Assembly (NCBI RefSeq): GCF_002734215.1
Contig: NZ_NSEB01000025.1
Location: 1-64,000, forward strand
DNA: 64,000 nucleotides
Source: Fredinandcohnia onubensis
GTDB lineage: Bacteria; Bacillota; Bacilli; Bacillales; Bacillaceae_L
Reading direction: 5' to 3'
The position numbers and the translations under genes are program-made. Position 1 is the stretch's first letter, and each line of letters opens with the position of its first letter. Shown piece after piece: positions 44,054 to 53,501 of this stretch. The notes beneath the pieces are model-generated. The model made no database searches. It was not told the origin of the DNA and saw only the letters and a program-made list of their open reading frames with translations.

Positions 44054-44103
44054 ATAAATCGAAATGAAAAAAACTTGAAAAAATTGCAAAAAATGTTGAA
44101 AAA

Positions 44104-44135
44104 TGTGACCAAGTTCACAGATGTTTTGTCGAATT
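44104..44135. promoter_or_regulatory. Fnr/CRP-like palindrome and Spo0A-like box
   Basis: TGTGACCAAGTTCACA (44104-44119) is a perfect TGTGA-N6-TCACA site, the Fnr/CRP family pattern. TTTTGTCGAATT (44124-44135) follows, close to a Spo0A box. They lie between the divergent sigma factor and thiolase genes; which one they would control is unclear. Confidence 0.4.
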
Positions 44136-44297
44136 ATCGATTATTATAAAAACAGAAATGCTACTTAAGACCTACAACCGCTTTGCTGAAACGCAGAGAC
44201 CCTACTTCCATAACAACTACATATCATAATCCCAGCGTTTCATTTTCAATACATAGTTCTCATATTTAGATATTTCTTCCCCTGATTGGAACAGCCA

Positions 44298-44360
44298 GAA
44301 TTCGACAAACATATATGCAACCCTGAATCGACAGAAACGCAACCACGATTCGACATAAGA
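44298..44360. repeat. Degenerate ATTCGACA repeats
   Basis: AATTCGACA, AATCGACA and ATTCGACA recur at about 27-bp spacing in a region without a gene. The rest of 44136-44484 holds only the thiolase ribosome binding site and no recognisable gene. Confidence 0.4.
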
Positions 44361-44484
44361 CAACTGAATGAGTCTAAGATTAGGTGTGCAGCAATGTACA
44401 CCTCCTTCCAAAAATAAACTAGTCAGAATATTCATTACATATGATTGGTATCATGGTAAACTAGTGATAAAAGGAGGTATTGTC

Positions 44485-45672
44485 ATGGAACCAATTTTTA
44501 TTATTGATGGAGCTCGTACGGCGTTTACTAGTTTTGGAGGATTGTTTGCAGGGACAGGAGCAACCGAGCTAGGACGCGCAACAGCAGTTGAGGCTTTGAA
44601 ACGATCTAAGGTCGACCCCGCGCAAATTGATCACGTGATTTACGGAAACGTGATTCATACGGAAAAAAATGCATCCTATCTGGCGCGGCACATCGCCCTA
44701 CATAGTGGCGTTCCTCAGGAAGTCCCTGCATTTATGGTCAACCGCCTTTGTGGGTCTGGTCTGCAATCAGTGGTTTCGGCCGCTCATCATATTTTAGTAG
44801 GTGACGCCAACATTGTGCTGGCAGGGGGAACAGAGAACATGTCCCAATCCCCGTATGCGAATTTCAAGCAGCGATTTGGCGGATCAAAAATGGGCAATCT
44901 ACAGTTTGATGACATGCTGTTAACAACCCTGACCGACCAATACACAGGTAAAGGTATGGGCATGACGGCTGAAAAACTAGCCGATCAGTATTCCATTACT
45001 CGTGAGGAACAAGACAAATTTGCGATTGAATCAAACCTGAGGGCATCCAGGGCGGCTGAGAACGGAACTTTTGCAGAAGAAATTGTCGCGGTCGAGGTGA
45101 AAACGAGGAAAGGTAGTATTTTTATAGATAAAGATGAACACATCAAGCCTAACGTGAACTTGGAGATGATAAGCAAACTGCGCCCATCGTTTATATCAGA
45201 CGGAACTGTTACTGCGGCGAATGCATCTGGCATTAATGATGGTGCCGCATCGGTGGTTGTTGCGGGTGAAAAAGCTGTGCGTGAAAATGGACTCAAACCT
45301 CTTGCGAAAGTCGTTTCGTGGGGAGTAGCGGGGGTCGACCCAACCATCATGGGGATCGGACCGGTACCAGCAATTAAAAAAGCACTAGAGCGTGCGGGAC
45401 TCAGTTTAGCAGATATGGATTTGGTCGAAGTAAACGAAGCATTCGCTGCCCAATACCTCTCAGTCGAAAAAGAACTCGGACTAGATCGAGAGAAAACAAA
45501 CGTCAACGGTGGTGCCGTCGCACTGGGACACCCAGTTGGCGCAAGCGGCGCACGAATCCTACTGTCAGCAGGATACGAGCTAAGGCGGCGTGGCCAAAGA
45601 TATGCAGCGGTCAGCCTCTGCATCGGTGGCGGCCAAGGAATCGCCATGATCATCGAAAATAATAGCTTTTAA
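44485..45672 (+). CDS. Acetyl-CoA acetyltransferase (thiolase)
   Basis: 395 residues from the ATG with AAAAGGAGG; the longer open frame from 44368 has no ribosome binding site. Both catalytic cysteines (NRLCGSGLQ and SLCIGGGQG) and the histidine (GHPVGASGARI) are in place. It either condenses two acetyl-CoA or cleaves 3-ketoacyl-CoA in fatty acid oxidation. It is a single-gene unit with its own terminator, so no pathway context helps to choose. Confidence 0.93.
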   Translation: MEPIFIIDGARTAFTSFGGLFAGTGATELGRATAVEALKRSKVDPAQIDHVIYGNVIHTEKNASYLARHIALHSGVPQEVPAFMVNRLCGSGLQSVVSAAHHILVGDANIVLAGGTENMSQSPYANFKQRFGGSKMGNLQFDDMLLTTLTDQYTGKGMGMTAEKLADQYSITREEQDKFAIESNLRASRAAENGTFAEEIVAVEVKTRKGSIFIDKDEHIKPNVNLEMISKLRPSFISDGTVTAANASGINDGAASVVVAGEKAVRENGLKPLAKVVSWGVAGVDPTIMGIGPVPAIKKALERAGLSLADMDLVEVNEAFAAQYLSVEKELGLDREKTNVNGGAVALGHPVGASGARILLSAGYELRRRGQRYAAVSLCIGGGQGIAMIIENNSF

Positions 45673-45679
45673 GATATTC

Positions 45680-45712
45680 AAGGCCTTCAGAAAAAAATCT
45701 GAAGGCCTTTTT
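45680..45712 (+). terminator. Intrinsic terminator of the thiolase gene
   Basis: AAGGCCTTCAGA and TCTGAAGGCCTT form a perfect 12-bp stem followed by T. Confidence 0.92.
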
Positions 45713-45737
45713 AAATGCGTCCGAGCTTCCTTGTCCG

Positions 45738-45766
45738 TGGGTCAGAGGGACAGGTCCCTCGTCCCA
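45738..45766. repeat. R29 palindromic repeat, copy 11
   Basis: Single palindrome TGGGTCAGAGGGAC with TCCCTCGTCCCA, between the convergent thiolase and kinase genes. Confidence 0.85.
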
Positions 45767-45785
45767 GTGACAAACTAAGAAAAAC

Positions 45786-47342
45786 CTACTCCGCAGCAAC
45801 CCTGGTAAATAAATAGTCATTCAACGCCAGCTGCAGGGTTCCTTTCGAATCCGCAATATCCGCAATACTGACGTCTAACGTAATCATCTTTTTCACAATC
45901 TCGGCGCGGATGCCGGTGAGGACTGTTTGGCAACCCATCATTTTCACGCCCTCAATCAGTTTCAAAAAGCGAAAAATCACTTCATCCTCCATGAACGCGA
46001 CCCCGGATAGATCCATAATCAGCGTGCGAATATGTTCGTTTTCAATGCTAGCCAAAATTTTATCCTCAATTGTCAAGATACGAATCTTATCAATTCCTCC
46101 AATTAGCGGAATGATATGCGTTTCCTGGTTAATAGGAATAATCGGCACAGACAGATTTTCAACGAGCTGTCTCTGAGATTCCAGTAGTTCGTCCTTGTAC
46201 CTCGAATAGCTGATGAAAAAGTGAGTCAAAAAATGATCCAACAGAATATTTATCTTTTTTTCAAGTGAAAAGAAGTCGTCACGGCTAGGTTCATTATTCA
46301 ACAAAAGGTCGTAATTGTACAGGAAGTCCCAAAGCGTTCGGCGAATGGATTGGACCCATTCAAGCTTAAACGCGAGTGTCAGCGAGTTTTTTGCCCAGGC
46401 GGCACCTTCCTGCTTTGCGAACGTAATCAATTCATGCTCGCGCTCTTCGACGATATAGAGTACGAGTTTGTGAGCATTGTCGAGAAGATTGATGTTCCCG
46501 ATTCTGTGAATATCCTTGATTTTATCCTTTACATTAATCGCTTCCTCAAGCAATTTTTCTTCAAAATAAGCTTTGTTGGCTTGGAAAAACTCCTGAATTG
46601 ACTCTTTATAAACAACATCCAATTTTCGTACACCCCGATTTATGGTTTTATGTTGCCTTGGTAATCTGATTGTAAAAGTTGTTCCGACATTGACTTCACT
46701 GTCGACCGAAATATCTCCGCCGTGCTGGTACACTACGGAGAACACTTGAGCAAGCCCCATCCCGGTTCCAGCGTCCTTAGTAGAAAAAAACGGCGTTCCG
46801 AGCAGATTCATTTTTTCCTTCGGGATACCGACACCCGAATCTTGAATGACGACCATCACTTCCTTGGCATCAGCACGGTGTGTAATCGTAATCTTTCCGG
46901 CATCCTCAATGGACTCAATCGCATTTTTTATTAGGTTAAAAAAGGCTTTCTTGAACTGATTTTTCTTACCGACAATGGTTGCATCCGTATGTTGGAAGTC
47001 CGTCTCAATCTCAATTTTATACAATTTATCTAAAAAAAGGTTTAAAATGGATTCCAATTCTGTAGCAAGATGGATCGATTGCGCGTCTTCATCCTCTAAA
47101 TCAGGCTTGGACACCTGAAGCAAATTATTCAAGGTGACAAGCGCATTATCTAGTTCACTCTGCGCAATATCGAGATAAGCATGTTCCTCCTCTTTCTGAA
47201 GAAGTTGCAAAAACCCCTTCACGGCTGTCAACGGGTTGCGCACTTCATGGGCAATTCCCGCCGCAATCTGTCCTACCGAAGCCAACTGACTTAAATGTGA
47301 ATCCCTCCTTTGCTCCTCATTTTTTACTTCATTTGAAACCAT
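45786..47342 (-). CDS. Histidine kinase fused to an RsbR-like STAS module
   Basis: 518 residues from the ATG at 47342, with GGTGGGGGG upstream. A cytoplasmic kinase core comes first: H32 in GIAHEVRNPLTAVKGF, N box NLIKNAIESI, G boxes DSGVGI and GTGMGL, ending near residue 230. Then a helical region (about 250-400) like RsbR-type N-terminal domains, then a STAS domain (about 405-515; RTLIMDLSGVAFMEDEVIF and GCQTVLTGIRAEIV). Where RsbR has the phosphorylated threonines, this protein has D (in MEDEV) and K (in IRAEIVKK). No membrane segment or sensor domain is present. Confidence 0.85.
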   Translation of the reverse strand: MVSNEVKNEEQRRDSHLSQLASVGQIAAGIAHEVRNPLTAVKGFLQLLQKEEEHAYLDIAQSELDNALVTLNNLLQVSKPDLEDEDAQSIHLATELESILNLFLDKLYKIEIETDFQHTDATIVGKKNQFKKAFFNLIKNAIESIEDAGKITITHRADAKEVMVVIQDSGVGIPKEKMNLLGTPFFSTKDAGTGMGLAQVFSVVYQHGGDISVDSEVNVGTTFTIRLPRQHKTINRGVRKLDVVYKESIQEFFQANKAYFEEKLLEEAINVKDKIKDIHRIGNINLLDNAHKLVLYIVEEREHELITFAKQEGAAWAKNSLTLAFKLEWVQSIRRTLWDFLYNYDLLLNNEPSRDDFFSLEKKINILLDHFLTHFFISYSRYKDELLESQRQLVENLSVPIIPINQETHIIPLIGGIDKIRILTIEDKILASIENEHIRTLIMDLSGVAFMEDEVIFRFLKLIEGVKMMGCQTVLTGIRAEIVKKMITLDVSIADIADSKGTLQLALNDYLFTRVAAE

Positions 47343-47785
47343 AAAAAGAAAGCCCCCCACCTTAAAAACTAAGATTCTATAATTGCGTTAATCTTTTGAA
47401 TTAAATTATAAAAATTTTACCGGAAAAATATTCCCCACTGCAATAAAAATGGGTGGAAATCAGACCCATTTGTGCAAAATACTACAAAAGTAGTACGAGA
47501 ATTAAGTTGGGTTACTCGAACTCTGTCGAAATAAGGGGTGGGACGGAGGGACAGGTCCCTTAGACAAGGGTATGATCCACAAATTCTTTTTTGAGAACAT
47601 GTACATAGTGATACTAAATTGGAAAAGGGACTCATAGGTTTATTTATATGAGTATTTTTTCATTCAGCGAAAGGGCCATTTTCGTCTGGGTGGGAGGAAT
47701 GGAGGGGAGGACAGTATGGAGGCTTGTCCAATGCCCATCCCGCCTGAATATTCATGATAGGACGCATTAAATGTGAGGGAACGGT
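47343..47785. other. Divergent intergenic region
   Basis: It separates the kinase (minus) from the exopolysaccharide operon (plus). It contains one decayed R29 copy and CTCTGTCGAAAT near 47521-47532, a weak Spo0A-box-like sequence. No gene or clear promoter was recognised. Confidence 0.4.
47539..47567. repeat. R29 repeat, decayed copy 12
   Basis: Left half TGGGACGGAGGGAC is good; the right half (CCCTTAGACAA) has drifted. Confidence 0.7.
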
Positions 47786-49399
47786 ATGAATCAGAGAACC
47801 TACATTAATTGGAAAATCATCATGAGCATTGCCCTAATGATAGGGCTCATTTATGCACCAACACCGAAAGCGGCCGCGAAAGATCCGAAAGTGCTGGTCA
47901 TTTTCTCATCGCAAACTAACCAAGTCGATGAGCATCAGCGCCTACTGGACATGCTGATAAGCCACTTTACAGAAGACATCTCATTCAAAAGTAGCAGCGA
48001 GGTTGGAGCCGGGGATATGAAGGGTGTGACCCACCTTTTTTACTACGGACAAACGCAGGAACAACTGCCCCCCAAGGTTATTGACATCATGGCCGCATTC
48101 AACGGAACCGTCATGTCAATTGGTCTCAATATCGAACAGCAACAAGCGATTTTTCCATTTATAAAAGCGAGCCAAAACGAGCTATACACCGAGGAACTCT
48201 ATCTTCCTGAAGAAAATAAAACAATTAAAGTCGACCCGACCAACATCATCCAAATAGAAACAACCGCAGATACTCTAATTGAAGCGAAGCTATCCAACGA
48301 ATCCTACCCACTCCTAGTTAGAAAGGAAAATAAATATTATTACGCGACAAATAATTTATTTCCACCTATCTCCAATTTTTTAGCTGAGGCCTTGCACGAG
48401 GTCCTCAACACGGAACACCAAGCGCCCACTCAGGCCTATCTCAGACTTGAGGACGTCAATCCGGCTTCAGACTCGAAGCAGTTGATGGAGATTGCGAGAA
48501 TCCTAGAGCGACGCGACATTCCGTATATGGTATCGGTCATTCCAGTCTATCTCGACCCGCAAACTGACGAGGAGTACCACATTAAGGATGCGCCTGATGT
48601 TCGCGCGGCCCTCAAATACATGCAGGACAATGGCGGAAGCATCATTCTTCATGGGTACACCGACCAATACGAAAATACGAAAACCGGTGATGGTTTCGAA
48701 TTCTGGGACACAACACGAAATTCGCCAATTACTCAAAATGAACAAAAATACATTAATAATCGGATCCAACAGGGGCTCCAGGATCTTGTCGAGTATGAGC
48801 TTCACCCACTCGCATTCGAGGCGCCGCATTATGCGATGAGCCAAACCGGCTACAAATTATTATCGGAACATTTTTCAACAATCATCGGTCAACTTCAGCT
48901 GACAGACAAAGATTGGCGCATCATGACCGAGTCGCCTTATATCACGAAGCCGACCTATCTCCATGGCATGCAGCTTTTGCCTGAGACGATTCGCTATGTG
49001 CGCTATGAGGATCCGCAGTCGATTCAGGAAATGAAGTCGCGTATTCATGATTTTACAACTGTTCGAGATGGCGTCATTGGCGGCTTCTATCATCCGTTCT
49101 TGGGTGCAAGGGGACTGATTGAAATCCTAGATGAATTTGAAAAAATACCAGGCGTCCAGTGGATTGACCTGAAAAAGTTGAAGAACACAGTGAAAGCAGA
49201 GGGGATCTGGATTGAATCAGATAACGGCAAAATGGATTGGGACATCGACCGTGATTCATTCGTCGACGAGACAGTGATTCCTCTATCCCTAGCTGAATTA
49301 TTCCAATTGTTTCGCGACAATACATTTTGGGTGCTCATGGGTGCCGCGATCACACTTTTTGTTGCAGTTATCTCCCTAAAAAGAGGTGAATCAACATGA
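47786..49399 (+). CDS. ydaL: YdaL-like DUF2334 polysaccharide-modifying protein, copy 1
   Basis: 537 residues. A signal/anchor segment (IIMSIALMIGLIYAPTP), an N-terminal domain starting VLVIFSSQTNQVDEHQ, then a DUF2334 deacetylase-like barrel (about residues 210-430) with YLRLEDVNP (metal-binding D), IILHGYTDQY (H) and FEAPHYAMSQ. A C-terminal TM segment ends it. It acts outside the membrane, probably trimming or deacetylating a polysaccharide. In Bacillus subtilis, ydaL lies in the c-di-GMP-linked ydaJKLMN exopolysaccharide operon. It overlaps the next gene by 4 nt. Confidence 0.8.
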   Translation: MNQRTYINWKIIMSIALMIGLIYAPTPKAAAKDPKVLVIFSSQTNQVDEHQRLLDMLISHFTEDISFKSSSEVGAGDMKGVTHLFYYGQTQEQLPPKVIDIMAAFNGTVMSIGLNIEQQQAIFPFIKASQNELYTEELYLPEENKTIKVDPTNIIQIETTADTLIEAKLSNESYPLLVRKENKYYYATNNLFPPISNFLAEALHEVLNTEHQAPTQAYLRLEDVNPASDSKQLMEIARILERRDIPYMVSVIPVYLDPQTDEEYHIKDAPDVRAALKYMQDNGGSIILHGYTDQYENTKTGDGFEFWDTTRNSPITQNEQKYINNRIQQGLQDLVEYELHPLAFEAPHYAMSQTGYKLLSEHFSTIIGQLQLTDKDWRIMTESPYITKPTYLHGMQLLPETIRYVRYEDPQSIQEMKSRIHDFTTVRDGVIGGFYHPFLGARGLIEILDEFEKIPGVQWIDLKKLKNTVKAEGIWIESDNGKMDWDIDRDSFVDETVIPLSLAELFQLFRDNTFWVLMGAAITLFVAVISLKRGEST

Positions 49400-51108
49400 A
49401 AATCATTCCACTATTACTCGCCATATTACTTCTTGGAGCCTGGGACGCAGGACTTGGGCGGGACACGGGGACAGGTTCCTCGTCCCACCGCCACCGGGTG
49501 TTGGTGGTGTTTTCGTCTCAGACGGGGGAGATGACGGATCAGCAGCGGGTGCTGGATCTCCTTGTCGGGCATTTTACGGATGACATTACGTTTAAAAGTA
49601 CAAAGGAGGTCGAACCCAAGGATCTAGCTGGCGTCACACACCTCTTTTATCACGGGCAAGTCAAGGAAACACTAACGGACAATTTTAAAAAGGCACTAAC
49701 GAATTTTACTGGAACTCTCGTTGCTATCGGCCACAACTCTGAGCAGCTCGCGGACCGATTTTCTTTTATGAAAGTTGAAAGAGAAGTGTCGGTTTCGAAA
49801 ATCACGAATGAAACGGACTCTATTACTATTTTTCCTCAGAGCATCCTGCAAGTAGCTGCGGAGGGCGCCGAAACGCTTGTGAAAGCAAGTCATGGTGCGG
49901 AAAACGAGTACCCGTTATTTCTCGGAAAAAATCAAACCTATTACTACGCGTCACCAATTATTGAGTATACAAAGGCGATTTTCCTTGGCGATGCGCTTCA
50001 CACTGTCTTTGAAGATGAGCATGCCGACATACGCCCGGGCTATATCCGGCTAGAAGACATTCACCCGATGGCGGACCCAAAAAAGGTCATGGAAATAGCA
50101 GAGATTTTAAAAGAAAAACAGATTCCGTATATGGTTGCGGTCATTCCGGTTTATACCAATCCGCATACAGAAAAAGAGTACCATTTTTCAGACTCGCCTA
50201 ATCTTTTAAAGGCACTCAAGTATATGCAAAACAACGGTGGCAGCATTGTACTCCATGGTTACACCCATCAATTCAAAGCAAGTGAGACGGGGGAGGGCTT
50301 TGAATTTTGGGATGTCGACAACAATATGCCGATTTACCATAAGGCAAATGAAGATGTGGTGAAAAAGACTCGTCGTGATTTTGCAACAGATGCTGAATAT
50401 GAGGTATACCGAAAAAGTCAGCTCGAATTCGAGACGAACTATATAAAAGAAAAAATTCAACGCGGGATTGATGAGCTAGTGAATTACGGGCTGTTCCCAC
50501 TTGCATTTGAGGCGCCTCACTACACAATGTCGCAAAATGGGTACAAAGTGTTGTCGGACCACTTTTCAACATACGTCGGTCAAGTCCAGCTCAGTGACGA
50601 GAACTGGGAAGTGATGGGGACGGCTCCAGCGGAATCGGCGCCAAGCATGTTCCACGGCATGACCTTGTTGCCGGAAACAATTGGTTTTGTTGACCCGAAG
50701 GATCCGAACGCGATTGAATCGATGATCAAGGAAGCGCACCGCTATTCGATTATGCGTGACGGCTTTGTTGCTGGATTCTACCATCCGTTTCTTAAGGTGG
50801 AGGCCTTTCAAAAGCTTTTAGCAGAGTTGGAAGAAATCCCGAATGTCGAGTGGATTGACCTGAAGGAGCGGGTCAACACCGTTCGCTCCGAGAATGTCAC
50901 GATTGAGTCTGGAGAGGGTCGCGTCAAAGTTGACATCAGTTATACTGGTCTTTTTGCATCGTCCCCTAGCTATCTTTTTTACAGAATTAAATACTTTTCG
51001 CAGCATTTAACATGGGTGCTTGTCGGAGCCGGTGCGCTTGCTGTTGTTCTTTTTACACTATATGGACTATTTTTACGATGGAAATGGAGGAGGGAGTATT
51101 ATGGCTGA
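49396..51108 (+). CDS. ydaL: YdaL-like DUF2334 protein, copy 2, with embedded R29 repeat
   Basis: 570 residues, same architecture as the gene before it: signal peptide, VLVVFSSQTGEMTDQQ domain, DUF2334 (YIRLEDIHP, IVLHGYTHQF, FEAPHYTMSQ), C-terminal TM. The two are tandem paralogues. It differs by an insertion near residues 312-345 (DNNMPIYHKANEDV onward). Just after the signal peptide, residues 22-31 (RDTGTGSSSH) are encoded by an in-frame R29 palindrome. Start overlaps the previous stop (ATGA). Confidence 0.8.
   Translation: MKIIPLLLAILLLGAWDAGLGRDTGTGSSSHRHRVLVVFSSQTGEMTDQQRVLDLLVGHFTDDITFKSTKEVEPKDLAGVTHLFYHGQVKETLTDNFKKALTNFTGTLVAIGHNSEQLADRFSFMKVEREVSVSKITNETDSITIFPQSILQVAAEGAETLVKASHGAENEYPLFLGKNQTYYYASPIIEYTKAIFLGDALHTVFEDEHADIRPGYIRLEDIHPMADPKKVMEIAEILKEKQIPYMVAVIPVYTNPHTEKEYHFSDSPNLLKALKYMQNNGGSIVLHGYTHQFKASETGEGFEFWDVDNNMPIYHKANEDVVKKTRRDFATDAEYEVYRKSQLEFETNYIKEKIQRGIDELVNYGLFPLAFEAPHYTMSQNGYKVLSDHFSTYVGQVQLSDENWEVMGTAPAESAPSMFHGMTLLPETIGFVDPKDPNAIESMIKEAHRYSIMRDGFVAGFYHPFLKVEAFQKLLAELEEIPNVEWIDLKERVNTVRSENVTIESGEGRVKVDISYTGLFASSPSYLFYRIKYFSQHLTWVLVGAGALAVVLFTLYGLFLRWKWRREYYG
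49459..49487. repeat. R29 repeat inside a coding sequence, copy 13
   Basis: CGGGACACGGGGACAGG with TTCCTCGTCCCA, in frame within the second ydaL-like gene. A half copy (TGGGACGCAGGAC) precedes it at 49441. Confidence 0.8.
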
Positions 51109-52435
51109 CACATTTATGTATATTTCCCTCTTTTTGATTTGGTCGATGTTGTTTTACCACATGTTCCTGATGCAGGGCGGCTACCTTCATTCAGTCAGGT
51201 ATCGCAAAAAAGCACGAGAATGGGAGAAAAATCGCACTCCGTTTCCGAGGATGAGCATCCTCATTCCAGCCCACAACGAGGAGGTTGTTATCCGCGACAC
51301 CCTCGAGTCGATGTGCGCTTTGCGCTACCCACTTGATCGGCTAGAAGTGATTGTAATCAACGATAATTCAAGTGACCGTACTGGTGAAATTGTCGATGAG
51401 TTCACTCGAGATTATCGTTTTATAAAAGCCATCCACACAAAGCCGCCATTTGGTGGAAAAGGGAAGTCGGCCGCACTGAACATCGGTTTTGCACAAGCTA
51501 CTGGTGACATTATTTGTGTCTACGATGCTGACAATACGCCAGAGCCAGATGCAGTTTACTGGCACGCGATTGCGTTAATGAATGATTCTCAGGCTGGTGC
51601 TAGTGTTGGAAAATTTCGTGTCATCAATGCGGGGAAAAACCTGTTAACTCGGTTAATCAACATCGAGACGCTCACATTCCAGTGGCTCGCCCAAGCAGGT
51701 AGATGGTATTGGTTTAAAATGACGACCATTCCAGGAACAAATTTTGCGATCAGAAGGTCGATTCTCGAGGAGCTTGGCGGCTGGGATGAAAAGGCTTTGT
51801 CAGAGGATACGGAACTCAGTTTTCGCGTGTACAATCTCGGCTACTACATCCGCTTTTTCCCGGAGGCCGTTACCTGGGAACAGGAGCCCGAGACTTTAAG
51901 AGTCTGGTGGCGTCAACGCACACGCTGGGCGCGCGGCAATCTGTACGTGATCGCAAAATACATGCTCCGCTTTTTTAAACTGAAAAATAAAAAAGTCGGC
52001 GTCGACTTGTTTTACTTTTTCTTTACGTATCTATTATTCTTCGGCGGCGTCATGGTGTCACACGTCATTTTTATTATGAATCTATTTGTTGACCTGAACC
52101 TGTCGATCGGGTACGTATCGTATGCCCTGTTGATACTCGGATTTTTGCTGTTCGTAACCGAGGGCATCCTTACCCTCAGTATGGAAAAAGACCAACTTAA
52201 TACGAAAACATTTTTCACCGTCATCCTCATGTACTTCACCTACTCCCAGCTCTGGATCCTCCTCGTCGCCTACTCAGCCTTCTTGGAAATAAAGAGAATC
52301 CTCCTCCGCCAAGAGGTCAAATGGTACAAAACAAAGAGATTCGCAGGGGCAGGGGTTTCGGTCAGGGACACAGGGACAGGTCCCTCGTCCCAAAACACTG
52401 TGAAGGAAGAGGTTAAAGGTGAAAGTTCAGGCTAA
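51101..52435 (+). CDS. ydaM: YdaM-like family 2 glycosyltransferase
   Basis: 444 residues from the ATG at 51101 (GGAGGAGGG upstream), overlapping the previous stop by 8 nt. One N-terminal TM, a GT-A domain with ILIPAHNEEVVI, NDNSSDRTGE, the DAD motif VYDADNTPEP, LSEDTELSFR and the processive-enzyme motif RQRTRW, then about four C-terminal TM helices. This is the BcsA/NodC-type layout for making and exporting a beta-linked polysaccharide. The C-terminal tail (RDTGTGPSSQ) is encoded by an R29 copy. Confidence 0.85.
   Translation: MADTFMYISLFLIWSMLFYHMFLMQGGYLHSVRYRKKAREWEKNRTPFPRMSILIPAHNEEVVIRDTLESMCALRYPLDRLEVIVINDNSSDRTGEIVDEFTRDYRFIKAIHTKPPFGGKGKSAALNIGFAQATGDIICVYDADNTPEPDAVYWHAIALMNDSQAGASVGKFRVINAGKNLLTRLINIETLTFQWLAQAGRWYWFKMTTIPGTNFAIRRSILEELGGWDEKALSEDTELSFRVYNLGYYIRFFPEAVTWEQEPETLRVWWRQRTRWARGNLYVIAKYMLRFFKLKNKKVGVDLFYFFFTYLLFFGGVMVSHVIFIMNLFVDLNLSIGYVSYALLILGFLLFVTEGILTLSMEKDQLNTKTFFTVILMYFTYSQLWILLVAYSAFLEIKRILLRQEVKWYKTKRFAGAGVSVRDTGTGPSSQNTVKEEVKGESSG
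52364..52392. repeat. R29 repeat inside a coding sequence, copy 14
   Basis: AGGGACACAGGGACAGG with TCCCTCGTCCCA, read in frame as RDTGTGPSSQ near the end of the glycosyltransferase. Confidence 0.85.
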
Positions 52436-53501
52436 AGGGGTGAGAACAGTCGCGGTGCTGCTTGTCATTGTCCTCGTTGTTTGCGTCGTTTTATTATTTT
52501 GGAATAATGAACTCTCGTCGCCTACCCAGGCCTTCGTTGAAAAATGGCTAATGAATACGAACGGAACGATTGCGACCTATGTTCTTCCGGACGAAGAGTT
52601 TGACGCGGATCTCGCAAAAGGAAGAGAGGCGCTGTCAGAATCGCTCGGCCTTTGGATGCAATACGCAATTGTGGCGGAAGACCGAAAGCTTTTTGAAAAA
52701 GCACACCAATCTTTGGTGGCCTATTTTATGGAGGATGACGGCTTTATATATTGGAAACTGAACGAATTGGGGACGAGTCAGGTTTATACAAACGCACTCG
52801 TGGATGATTTGAGAATCATGGAAGCCTTGTTTCAAGCCGAGAAAAAGTGGGGCAGGAACTATGGAGCAAACGCTTTGAAAATCGGTGAATTCCTATCCCA
52901 ACCCCAGGCTGGATTTCTAACGGATTATTATGATTTGCAGTATGGATATAGCGGGAAAACGATAAGTTTGTCCTATATTGATCCGGTGGCAATTGAGTCA
53001 ATGTGGGTGCGGGGACTGCTTGATGCGGAAACGGCTCAGCGTACGATTGGAATTTTACGAGAGGCACCTATGAAGGGTGGATTTTATCCGATATCGTACG
53101 GGACCCGCGGCTATCGTTTCGTCGAGGAGGTTCATATGGTCGATCAGGCGCTGGCTGCCTATCATCAGGCAAAGCTTGGGATTGTGTCGGAGGAGTTTTT
53201 AGATTTTGTAAAAAAAGAAATGTCGGAGGTTAGCGTCGTTTACGGGCGGTATAAATTGGAGAATGGTCGGCCGACTGTCGAGTATGAATCTCCGTCGGTT
53301 TACGGATTTTTATTGATGTACAGTGTGGAAATAGGGGAAAAAGAGTTAGCGGAAAAAATTTACCGTCGAATGATTGCGTTTAGAAATGATGATAAGGATA
53401 GTACGTATTACGGCGGCTATTCGGTCGATAAGAGCGGGAACACACATGTGTTTGACAACCTCGTGCCGATGTTGGCGGAGCAGGTGTATTTGGGGAGGTA
53501 A
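52419..53501 (+). CDS. Glycoside-hydrolase-like protein of the exopolysaccharide operon
   Basis: 360 residues starting at a GTG that overlaps the glycosyltransferase end by 17 nt. A membrane anchor (VAVLLVIVLVVCVVLLFW) is followed by an (alpha/alpha)-barrel-like domain: EALSESLGLWMQYAI, DDGFIYWKLN, LVDDLRIMEAL, and YIDPVAIESMW. This resembles family 8 glycoside hydrolases and YdaJ. It could cut or edit the polymer made by the neighbouring transferase. No general acid could be fixed by eye, so activity is inferred. Confidence 0.72.
   Translation: MKVQAKGVRTVAVLLVIVLVVCVVLLFWNNELSSPTQAFVEKWLMNTNGTIATYVLPDEEFDADLAKGREALSESLGLWMQYAIVAEDRKLFEKAHQSLVAYFMEDDGFIYWKLNELGTSQVYTNALVDDLRIMEALFQAEKKWGRNYGANALKIGEFLSQPQAGFLTDYYDLQYGYSGKTISLSYIDPVAIESMWVRGLLDAETAQRTIGILREAPMKGGFYPISYGTRGYRFVEEVHMVDQALAAYHQAKLGIVSEEFLDFVKKEMSEVSVVYGRYKLENGRPTVEYESPSVYGFLLMYSVEIGEKELAEKIYRRMIAFRNDDKDSTYYGGYSVDKSGNTHVFDNLVPMLAEQVYLGR

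Noticed and set aside
44217-44435. 72-codon minus-strand frame in the sigma/thiolase gap
   Set aside because: Odd composition, no ribosome binding site, and it runs across degenerate repeats and toward the thiolase leader.
44985-45653. 222-codon minus-strand frame in the thiolase gene
   Set aside because: It is antisense to conserved thiolase motifs and has no start signal or family resemblance.
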